From contig JAKPQU010000352.1 in assembly GCA_029555925.1 (NCBI GenBank), positions 1 to 7,893 of the forward strand: a DNA stretch of 7,893 nucleotides, written 5' to 3'. This document shows, one piece after another, positions 1 to 5,401 of this stretch. The DNA comes from Bacillota bacterium. Its GTDB lineage: Bacteria; Eremiobacterota; SpSt-956; JAKJGF01. Position 1 is the stretch's first letter. Each line of letters starts with the position of its first letter. The notes under the pieces are model-generated. The model had not been told where the DNA came from. It saw only the letters and a list, made by a program, of their open reading frames with translations, and did no database searches. Both the position numbers and the translations under genes were made by a program.

Positions 1-1
1 C

Positions 2-26
2 TGGAGAAGAAAAATTAGTTTTTTAT
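2..26 (+). repeat. Terminal repeat block A, proS-side copy
   Basis: A 25-base block starting TGGAGAAGAAAAATTAG and ending in a T-run is repeated exactly, in inverted orientation, at 7869-7893. It contains a weak A5/T5 hairpin with loop TTAG. Ten bases of it (6-15) can also pair with ATTTTTCTTC at 91-100. The block probably extends beyond the window edge, since it begins at base 2. Its function is unknown. It is the first module of a leader repeat that precedes both proS and the four-helix membrane protein gene. Confidence 0.85.
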
Positions 27-36
27 ATAGAATTAA

Positions 37-105
37 AAATTAAATAAGGGCTAATTTATTGTCTGTAAAACAAATTAAATAAGGCAAATTATTTTTCTTC
101 GTAAG
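37..105 (+). repeat. Degenerate 35-base tandem duplication
   Basis: The 13-mer AAATTAAATAAGG occurs at 37-49 and again at 72-84, a period of 35 bases. The bases after each copy (roughly GCTAATTTATTGTCT and GCAAATTATTTTTCT) also resemble each other. The duplication lies inside the 89-base stretch (27-115) that separates blocks A and B in the proS leader and is absent from the copy at the other window end. No gene is seen here, and no confident promoter could be picked in this AT-rich DNA. Confidence 0.6.
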
Positions 106-115
106 AGCCTGTCAG

Positions 116-141
116 GCAGAAGCTGATAAATGGTTACTAAT
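116..141 (+). repeat. Leader repeat block B, proS-side copy
   Basis: This 26-base block (GCAGAAGCTGATAAAT followed by GGTTACTAAT) matches the complement of 7843-7868 with one mismatch. A related, shorter version (GATAAAATGGTTACGAAC) recurs at 252-269. Immediately upstream is a small perfect palindrome, GCCTG-T-CAGGC, at 107-117. Confidence 0.85.
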
Positions 142-300
142 AGACATGACCGGAGCGGTCACAAACAAATATGAAAATCAACATCCAGTGGAGGTGCAAA
201 CTTCATCATTTTCATATAAATTTACCTGTAGCGGTACTTAGTACTGTAACAGATAAAATGGTTACGAACTTATCTGGAGCGGTAATTAGATCCTGAAAAT
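142..300 (+). promoter_or_regulatory. Structured leader of proS with three related hairpins
   Basis: Three small hairpins share a G-rich loop ending in AGC. They are TGACC/GGTCA (147-161, loop GGAGC), TACC/GGTA (223-236, loop TGTAGC) and TTATC/GGTAA with one G-T pair (270-285, loop TGGAGC). Between the first two lies a 10-base perfect inverted repeat, ATATGAAAAT (169-178) with ATTTTCATAT (208-217). It encloses a possible inner stem, TGGAG (189-193) with CTTCA (201-205). GTAAC (246-250) can pair with GTTAC (261-265). The arrangement looks like a folded 5' leader RNA or a stack of intergenic repeats. It does not match the T-box conserved sequences or any riboswitch I know. A regulatory role is inferred only from position and structure. 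Confidence 0.45.
219..240 (+). repeat. Leader repeat block C, proS-side copy
   Basis: These 22 bases (AATTTACCTGTAGCGG followed by TACTTA) are identical to the complement of 7824-7845. They contain the TACC-TGTAGC-GGTA hairpin. The bases just after can form an alternative GTAC-TTA-GTAC stem (234-244), so two mutually exclusive folds are possible. Confidence 0.85.
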
Positions 301-314
301 CCCGGTCAGTCAAC

Positions 315-322
315 GGAAGGAG
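315..322 (+). promoter_or_regulatory. Ribosome binding site of proS
   Basis: GGAAGGAG lies nine bases before a GTG codon at 332. This strong Shine-Dalgarno match selects GTG 332 as the start, and the resulting N-terminus ([15 protein letters not shown]) fits ProRS proteins of this type. Confidence 0.8.
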
Positions 323-331
323 TCAATAAAA

Positions 332-1759
332 GTGAAAGGTATTACAAAAAGAAGCGAAGATTATTCCAAATGGTACACAGATATTATAGCACAGGCAGAC
401 CTTGCAGAGCATTCTGCTGTTAAAGGCTGTATGGTTATAAAGCCTTATGGTTATGCCATATGGGAAAATATAAGAAATGTACTTGATAAAATGTTTAAAG
501 AAACAGGTCATGAAAACCTCTATTTCCCGTTATTCATACCTGAAAGTTTTCTAAAAAAAGAAGCTGATCATGTAGAAGGTTTTGCCCCTCAACTGGCAGT
601 AGTAACCCATGCAGGAGGTAAAAAACTTGAGGAAAACCTCATAGTAAGACCTACCTCTGAAACAGTAATCTGCAGCACCTATGCAAAATGGGTGAAATCT
701 TACAGAGACCTCCCGCTGCTTTATAATCAGTGGGCAAATGTGGTCAGATGGGAAATGAGAACAAGGCTTTTCCTGAGAACTACAGAGTTTTTATGGCAGG
801 AAGGCCATACGGTTCATGCCACTCATGAGGAAGCAGAAGAAGAAACCCTTCGTATGCTGGAAGTCTACAGAGCCTGTGTTGAAGATTATATGGCTATGTC
901 TGTCATTAAAGGATTGAAATCGGAGAGTGAGAAATTTGCCGGAGCCCTCAGAACCTATTCGATTGAAGCAATGATGCAGGACAAAAAGGCACTTCAGGCA
1001 GGAACATCTCATAATCTGGGACAGAATTTTGCAAAAGTATTCAATATCCAATATCAGAATAAACAGGGACAGCTAGAATATGCCTGGCAGACAAGCTGGG
1101 GGGTAAGCACAAGACTCATAGGCGCCCTTATTATGTCTCACAGTGATGATAACGGACTTGTTTTGCCTCCTAAAATAGCACCTGTTCATGTAGTCATAGT
1201 TCCTATCTACAAAACTATTGAAGAAATGTCACAGGTTATGGAGGTCTGTAAAAAGATAAAAGATGATCTCTGTAATAAATATACAGTCAAAATAGATGAC
1301 AGAGATACTGAAAAGCCCGGTGCTAAATTCTTCGAATGGGAGAAAAAAGGCGTGCCGGTCAGGATTGAGTTAGGACCGAAAGACCTTGCAAAAGGTCAGG
1401 TAGTGCTTGCAAGAAGAGATATGGGGACAAAATCTACAGTATCTATAAATAATGTACCGTCTTCTATAGATGAGTTACTGACTGACATTCAGAAAACACT
1501 TCTGGAAAAACACAGGAAATTCAGAGAGGAAAATACCATTAATATAGATAATTATACAGATTTTAAAAATCTTTATGAAAAAGATGAAGCTTTTGTCAGA
1601 GCCGGATGGTGTAAAGGTTCAGAATGTGAGGAGAAAATTAAAGAAGATACCAAAGCTACAATCAGATCGTTACCCATGGATGGCAGGGAAGATTCTGGAA
1701 CCTGTATTTGCTGCGGAAAACCTTCCACTGTAAAAGCTATTTTTTCAAAAGCATATTAG
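332..1759 (+). CDS. proS: Prolyl-tRNA synthetase, short archaeal/eukaryotic-like type
   Basis: This cytoplasmic class II synthetase charges tRNA-Pro with proline using ATP. The 475-residue protein shows the proline-site RPTSE (106-110), motif 2 from RWEMRTRLF to WQEGH (139-159), and motif 3 around [19 protein letters not shown] (257-275). An anticodon-binding domain covers about 283-390. The C-terminal domain has Cys427, Cys432, Cys458 and Cys460/461, spaced as in zinc-binding ProRS, and the chain ends in the Tyr typical of this class. There is no editing insertion between motifs 2 and 3, so this is the short form and not the long E. coli form. Alanine mischarging would have to be corrected in trans or tolerated. 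The start is GTG with a good ribosome site. The TAG stop is the first three bases of a heptamer repeat. The upstream leader is unusually structured. The assignment is secure; regulation is unknown. Confidence 0.97.
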   Translation: MKGITKRSEDYSKWYTDIIAQADLAEHSAVKGCMVIKPYGYAIWENIRNVLDKMFKETGHENLYFPLFIPESFLKKEADHVEGFAPQLAVVTHAGGKKLEENLIVRPTSETVICSTYAKWVKSYRDLPLLYNQWANVVRWEMRTRLFLRTTEFLWQEGHTVHATHEEAEEETLRMLEVYRACVEDYMAMSVIKGLKSESEKFAGALRTYSIEAMMQDKKALQAGTSHNLGQNFAKVFNIQYQNKQGQLEYAWQTSWGVSTRLIGALIMSHSDDNGLVLPPKIAPVHVVIVPIYKTIEEMSQVMEVCKKIKDDLCNKYTVKIDDRDTEKPGAKFFEWEKKGVPVRIELGPKDLAKGQVVLARRDMGTKSTVSINNVPSSIDELLTDIQKTLLEKHRKFREENTINIDNYTDFKNLYEKDEAFVRAGWCKGSECEEKIKEDTKATIRSLPMDGREDSGTCICCGKPSTVKAIFSKAY

Positions 1760-1798
1760 TGGGTAGTGAGTAGTGAGTAGAAGAACTTACTACTCACT
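1757..1798 (+). repeat. TAGTGAG heptamer repeat with inverted arm after proS
   Basis: Three heptamers follow one another: TAGTGGG (1757-1763), TAGTGAG (1764-1770) and TAGTGAG (1771-1777). The proS stop codon is part of the first. AGTGAGTAG (1772-1780) is the exact complement of CTACTCACT (1790-1798), giving a 9-base-pair stem with a 9-base loop. The ribosome site of the next gene begins five bases later. It could attenuate or partly terminate transcription between proS and the lipoprotein gene, but no U-run follows directly. Confidence 0.7.
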
Positions 1799-1816
1799 TA
1801 AAAAGGAGAAATTTTT

Positions 1817-2443
1817 ATGTTAATCAAAAAATTTATATCATATATACTTATATTTTTACCGTTGATAATATTCGGATGTGATAACAGAACTGAAGAAGAG
1901 AAAATGAAAGGTTACTACGATGAAGTGAAACTCTATTCAGGTCAGATTAAATCAATTATAAAACAGATTGACGATAAAAAAATATCAAATGAAGAGGCTT
2001 ATAAACAGTTAATGGCAATTATGAAAAAATTTGATAAAATGGATAAACAGATAGAAGCTCTGAATTTCGGTAAAGAAACAGGAAAAGAAGGTGACGAAAT
2101 ATTAGAGTTCTTCTATAGCTCTCTTTTTGATGACGAAGGTAATTTTGTAGGTTTTGATAAGATAAAATTCGAGGTTACTCCTCAAAACAGAAATAATGTT
2201 TTAATTTTCACCAGGAAGGTTCTGGCAAGGACAGCCAAAGATCTTTATAATGCCGCTCTGTTTTATGCTCAAAAAAGCAGCACATCAGAGTCCAATGCCG
2301 CTTCATCCGGTTATTCAATAGCTACAAACAGTACTTTTCTTACTCTTGCAGGAGAATTCAAACAGGAAGATGCTATTTACAGTATAGAAATGCTGGATTG
2401 TCTCTTTGCATCTCTCAAGATAAATAGCCCTCAGAAAAAATGA
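1817..2443 (+). CDS. Putative lipoprotein of unknown function
   Basis: This 208-residue protein starts with a lipoprotein signal: positive residues (KK, 4-5), a hydrophobic stretch (6-20), and Cys21 preceded by IIFG. The -3 Ile and -2 Phe are less usual than Leu-Ala, but the lipobox is acceptable. The mature N-terminus is Cys-Asp-Asn; Asp at +2 retains lipoproteins in the inner membrane in E. coli, which may not apply here. The mature part is hydrophilic and probably mostly helical, with a Lys/Glu-rich region at about 25-75, a second helical region at about 125-155, and a Ser/Ala-rich stretch at about 155-180. I recognise no family. AAGGAG (1803-1808) lies eight bases before the ATG. The gene starts 57 bases after proS on the same strand and could be read through from it, but the stem between them and the unrelated product argue against a functional link. 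Confidence 0.8.
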   Translation: MLIKKFISYILIFLPLIIFGCDNRTEEEKMKGYYDEVKLYSGQIKSIIKQIDDKKISNEEAYKQLMAIMKKFDKMDKQIEALNFGKETGKEGDEILEFFYSSLFDDEGNFVGFDKIKFEVTPQNRNNVLIFTRKVLARTAKDLYNAALFYAQKSSTSESNAASSGYSIATNSTFLTLAGEFKQEDAIYSIEMLDCLFASLKINSPQKK

Positions 2444-2454
2444 CATGGATTTTT

Positions 2455-2512
2455 GGGATAACAGGATTTATATGAAAATTCTTTTAATCCTGTTATCCCT
2501 GTCTAATCCTGT
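2455..2512 (+). repeat. 14-bp inverted repeat with AATCCTGT units; possible terminator
   Basis: GGGATAACAGGATT (2455-2468) is the exact complement of AATCCTGTTATCCC (2486-2499), with a 17-base loop. TAATCCTGT occurs at 2485-2493 and again at 2504-2512, with CCCTGT between. The hairpin starts 11 bases after the lipoprotein stop and lies downstream of the convergent operon, so it could end transcription from either side. There is no strong T-run after either arm. Similar AATCCTGT repeats are scattered between genes in many bacterial genomes, so this may simply be a dispersed repeat. Confidence 0.6.
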
Positions 2513-2609
2513 AAACGGCTATGACCGTGTAGTCACAACAAAGTATGAGAATGTGTTCCTCTCGTCACGCGTTACGCATTACGTGCTACGATTCCATATA
2601 AATCCCTGT
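2461..2609. repeat. Imperfect inverted repeats flanking the repeat island
   Basis: ACAGGATTTATATG (2461-2474) matches the complement of 2595-2609 (ACAGGGATTTATATG), with one extra G. The two copies bracket the AATCCTGT units and the YYACGNN heptamers. The left copy overlaps the 14-bp hairpin arm. This may mark a small mosaic repeat island; no coding capacity is convincing inside it. Confidence 0.5.
2558..2592 (+). repeat. Degenerate TTACGCR heptamer tract
   Basis: Consecutive heptamers TCACGCG (2565-2571), TTACGCA (2572-2578), TTACGTG (2579-2585) and CTACGAT (2586-2592) share the pattern YYACGNN. A fifth, weaker unit (CCTCTCG) may precede them. The tract is more GC-rich than its surroundings. 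It lies in the 167-base non-coding gap 2444-2610 between two convergent genes. Confidence 0.55.
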
Positions 2610-2610
2610 C

Positions 2611-3330
2611 CTAGTTTATTTCCGAATCTTCAGCTTTTAAAAGTGAATAATTACATTCAAAATTATTGTCCCAGTACGTTATATTTCTCTCTTCATCAAT
2701 TAAATAAGCAGCAAAGATGAAATCAGTGTTTGGTGTATCTCCTATGGATATATAATTAGGATAAACCTTCCATACCTCTATAGAGGAAACTATGCCGTCT
2801 ACTGCAATGGTTTTATCATAAACTGCAGGTAAATCCATTGATGTAGCCCATCTGTCACAGGAAAGTTTAAAACCTGCCTTTTTTTTCTTCCCTGTATTTT
2901 TCACATATATAGTTCCTTCTATTCCGTAATATGGTAATATATGACCGTATTTTTGAAATACCTGAACCAGGATTTTCCCGCTGTATAAGGCAATATTACC
3001 TCCTACTGTGCCTATATCATAACCCTGCATTTTTGTTGCACTTACTTTATAATTTTCACCGCCGTTATTATCCCAGAAAATACCGTTATCTGTTTCATAT
3101 TTAACTACAAATTCTGCAGATGAACAGTGCAGAGAGCCTGAATATAAAGAATGATCTTTAAAAGTCTGTATCAATTTTAGCGATTTATTAACCCATGCCG
3201 GTGTGTCTCTGTAATGTATTATTACGTTTCTATAAAGCGGCTCTCCCGTATTTTTAACATGAACCTGTATGTGTATATATTCCTTTCCATCTTCTTTATA
3301 ATAAGGAATAGCACTTAAAAGACGAACCAT
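2611..3330 (-). CDS. Tandem CBM21-like carbohydrate-binding protein
   Basis: This 239-residue protein consists of two similar domains of about 100 residues. Each has a VKNTG strand (25-29 and 143-147), an aromatic/charged segment with a Trp (HYRDTPAW 39-46; CDRW 158-161), and the CBM21 signature (F/Y)WDNN...NY: FWDNN 85-89 with NY 93-94, and YWDNN 219-223 with NY 227-228. CBM21 domains bind starch and glycogen, and in animals they target protein phosphatase 1 to glycogen. No catalytic domain, signal peptide or membrane segment is present, so the protein should be cytoplasmic. Glycogen or another internal alpha-glucan is the likely ligand, by inference. AAGGAG (complement of 3340-3345) precedes the ATG by nine bases and lies just past the MFS stop codon, which shows translational coupling. 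It is last in an operon with the MFS and RsbW-like genes. The domain call is good; the biological role is unknown. Confidence 0.8.
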   Translation of the reverse strand: MVRLLSAIPYYKEDGKEYIHIQVHVKNTGEPLYRNVIIHYRDTPAWVNKSLKLIQTFKDHSLYSGSLHCSSAEFVVKYETDNGIFWDNNGGENYKVSATKMQGYDIGTVGGNIALYSGKILVQVFQKYGHILPYYGIEGTIYVKNTGKKKKAGFKLSCDRWATSMDLPAVYDKTIAVDGIVSSIEVWKVYPNYISIGDTPNTDFIFAAYLIDEERNITYWDNNFECNYSLLKAEDSEIN

Positions 3331-3345
3331 TATATATTTCTCCTT

Positions 3346-4803
3346 TCAAAATCTTCCTGTTTTGAGACGTATTATAGTTTTCCTCATGGCAGATTTTTTA
3401 GGTTTTGTTAAAACCATCCCTGCCAGACCGACAGCACAGATAATAGCTGCAAAATAACATGCATTGTGAAATCCGTCGATATGTACAGCCAAAGGAATAT
3501 TTATATGAGTTTTCCCCGGTGTACTGTAAGAAAAATTTAAGGAATAAACAGTTTCAAAAAGACATATTCCAACAACTGAAGCCAGATTTGACGTGAAAGA
3601 TATTATAGCAGATGTTATCCCTTCTTCCTGCGGAGATACCTGGCTCATTTCAAAACACGTATTGGCGGTAAAAAAGAATGTTATTGATGTACCGAATATT
3701 ATAAGGGAAAAAACTATATATACCAGAGATGGTGAGATGCTGAGAAAAGTAAACATAATAGAGGAAATAATTACAAAGACCATTGCAAAAATACAGATTA
3801 TTCTGGGTTTACCGTATTTGTCAGACATAACACCTGCCAGAGGGCTTATTACAGTGCTCAATACAGGATAAATCATCATAAGAAAACTTATCTTTGTAGT
3901 GGTAAAACCATGAGCACAGTCAAAATAAAACGGAAAAAGAAAATTACATCCTTCAAGAGTCATAAGAACTACAAAATCTCCAATAAGTGCAACAGTAAAG
4001 CTTAAATTATGGAAAATAGAAAAGTTCAGCATAGGGAATTCCTGCTTCTTCTCCCAGGTTATAAAAAGTATTATAAATATTATAGCTATTACAAGACTGC
4101 CGATTGTTATTCCCGATTTCCATCCGTTTTCTTCTCCCATATTTAAAGCATATAAAAGTGTAAAAAGACCGAGGAAACTGAACACTGCTCCGGGAAAATC
4201 AAAGGGCTGATTTTTTATTTTATTATTATTTTTTTCATTCTGTAAAAAGCTCTTCACAAGTATAATACCTGCTATGCTGAAAGGAATATTACTCAGGAAA
4301 ATCCATTCCCAGCTAAAGTATTTCAAGAAGATTCCTCCGAAAAATGAACCTGCAGCAAGAGCTATTCCTCCTATAACACTTGTAAAACTAAAAGCCCGCC
4401 CTCTAATGTCAGAAGGAATATTGGCTACTATAATTGCTCCGTAAGTAGAAAGAATCATTGCTTCACCTATACCATGGATGAAACGGAAAATTAATAATAT
4501 ATTTATATCAGGAGAAAGACCGCATAATAATGAAGAAGAAGCCGATATTATAAATCCCAGGGCAAATATTCTATCGACACCTTTTATATCACTTAAACTG
4601 CCAAAAACCAGTACAAAACTTGTAATAGCAAGTAAATCCAGAAGGGTTATCCTTGAAACGATACTGGTACTGACATTAAATACTTTTGCGAGAGACGGAA
4701 GGGCTATATTTACCATACTTGCATCAATATTACACATAAAAATGCCGGTTGACACAATGGCCATTACTATATAGCCTTTTTTATCTATCTTACCTTCAGC
4801 CAT
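3346..4803 (-). CDS. MFS transporter, DHA2 (14-helix) drug-exporter type
   Basis: This 485-residue inner-membrane protein has the length and motif order of the 14-helix drug:proton antiporter family. NIDASMVNIALPSLA (25-39) is the helix-1 motif, with Asp27. GSLSDIKGVDR (68-78) is motif A after helix 2, and RFIHGIGEAM (107-116) is motif B with Arg107. GIALAAGSFFGG (146-157) is the antiporter motif C, with Ser in place of the usual Pro. FSWEWIFLSNIP (163-174) is also typical. A second motif A, GVMSDKYGKPR (324-334), marks the second half. A Lys/Asn-rich loop (189-199) separates helices 6 and 7. The substrate cannot be read from sequence; export of a drug, lipid or metabolite is possible. The start is ATG 4803, with GAGGGA (4819-4814) about ten bases upstream overlapping the stop of the RsbW-like gene. 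It is the middle gene of a tight three-gene operon. Confidence 0.9.
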   Translation of the reverse strand: MAEGKIDKKGYIVMAIVSTGIFMCNIDASMVNIALPSLAKVFNVSTSIVSRITLLDLLAITSFVLVFGSLSDIKGVDRIFALGFIISASSSLLCGLSPDINILLIFRFIHGIGEAMILSTYGAIIVANIPSDIRGRAFSFTSVIGGIALAAGSFFGGIFLKYFSWEWIFLSNIPFSIAGIILVKSFLQNEKNNNKIKNQPFDFPGAVFSFLGLFTLLYALNMGEENGWKSGITIGSLVIAIIFIILFITWEKKQEFPMLNFSIFHNLSFTVALIGDFVVLMTLEGCNFLFPFYFDCAHGFTTTKISFLMMIYPVLSTVISPLAGVMSDKYGKPRIICIFAMVFVIISSIMFTFLSISPSLVYIVFSLIIFGTSITFFFTANTCFEMSQVSPQEEGITSAIISFTSNLASVVGICLFETVYSLNFSYSTPGKTHINIPLAVHIDGFHNACYFAAIICAVGLAGMVLTKPKKSAMRKTIIRLKTGRF

Positions 4804-4816
4804 TTTATTTTATCCC

Positions 4817-5236
4817 TCATTCGACAGCTGAAATGTCCATGGTCATTGAGAGTATATTACGCCCGTTTTTTCTTGAATAATCAATAGTATTAACGTTAGT
4901 TTTTACAAGATATATTCCGAGTCCTCCTATGGGCCTTTCTTCAAGAGGTATGGTCAGATCAGGCGGGGGAGCCAGGAGAGGATTAAAGGCTATCGCATCA
5001 TCTTCTATTACAATATTTATTATGTTATTCTCCAGAGTTACATATATATCTATATAATGTTCTTTTTTATCTTTGTATCCGTAAGAAATAATATTGGTTA
5101 AAAGTTCATCCATAACCATGTCTATTTTAAATCTTGTATGTGCAGGAATATTATGTTTTTCCGTTAACCGGTCAAAAAATGCTTCTACATGCTTTATTTC
5201 ACTCAACGTACCTGCAATGGTTATCTTTTCTTCCAT
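4817..5236 (-). CDS. RsbW-like anti-sigma/serine kinase (HATPase_c_2)
   Basis: This 139-residue protein has the GHKL ATPase fold of RsbW/SpoIIAB. The N box is DELLTNIISYGY (43-54; Glu44 and Asn48 would bind magnesium-ATP). The G1 box is EDDAIAFNPL (78-87), where Ala81 replaces the Gly usual in this motif. The G2 region is LEERPIGGLGIYLVK (98-112). In partner-switching systems such proteins bind a sigma factor and phosphorylate an anti-sigma-factor antagonist (STAS) protein. No sigma factor or STAS partner lies in this window, so the target is unknown. The closest look is to the stand-alone 'LEER.IGGLGI' group that often pairs with PP2C phosphatases. A weak AGAGAG (complement of 5245-5250) lies eight bases before the ATG. 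It is first in the operon, 13 bases ahead of the MFS gene. Confidence 0.85.
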   Translation of the reverse strand: MEEKITIAGTLSEIKHVEAFFDRLTEKHNIPAHTRFKIDMVMDELLTNIISYGYKDKKEHYIDIYVTLENNIINIVIEDDAIAFNPLLAPPPDLTIPLEERPIGGLGIYLVKTNVNTIDYSRKNGRNILSMTMDISAVE

Positions 5237-5401
5237 ATAGTTAACTCTCTTTCGATTTTTCTTCGGAAGGGCAATCTCTCTATAGTTTAAATAAATTTTC
5301 GCTATATTATTATAAAATCCTTTAATTAAAATAATTTGGAAGAATTGCTTTAACCGATTTTTTTTAGTATAATTTGATTTTAATATATTACAAAGGAAAG
5401 G
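5237..5401. promoter_or_regulatory. Divergent promoter spacer between RsbW-like operon and glnS
   Basis: This 165-base, very AT-rich gap must hold promoters for both directions. On the minus strand TATAAT (complement of 5309-5314) is a possible -10 for the operon, but no good -35 is found at the right distance. A 10-base palindrome, TTTAATTAAA, sits at 5321-5330 and could be an operator or simply AT-rich chance. No sigma-B-like promoter was found on the operon strand. Confidence 0.5.
5345..5373 (+). promoter_or_regulatory. Putative sigma-70 promoter of glnS
   Basis: TTGCTT (5345-5350) and a perfect TATAAT (5368-5373) are separated by 17 bases. The -35 keeps only the TTG of TTGACA. Transcription would begin near 5380, giving a leader of about 20 bases before the ribosome site. 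Confidence 0.6.

Noticed and set aside
171..296. 41-codon leader open frame (ATG 171 to TGA 294-296) that reads through two of the repeated hairpins
   Set aside because: There is no Shine-Dalgarno sequence before the ATG, no proline run that would suit proS attenuation, and the equivalent frame near 7850 is broken by a stop codon. It looks like chance translation of repeats.
116..331. T-box riboswitch controlling proS
   Set aside because: The conserved T-box antiterminator sequence and an obvious terminator/antiterminator pair before the start codon are missing.
1757..1798. CRISPR array from tandem repeats
   Set aside because: Units are seven bases with no spacers, and no cas genes are nearby. 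The same applies to the repeats at 7133-7189 and 2558-2592.
2445..2720. Plus-strand open frame of 91 codons after the lipoprotein gene
   Set aside because: Its first part is the repeat island and its end runs antisense into the CBM21-like gene. There is no ribosome site and the protein has no coherent character.
3593..3871. Plus-strand open frames inside the MFS gene (also 4478-4774)
   Set aside because: They are antisense shadows of a well-conserved transporter gene and lack ribosome sites.
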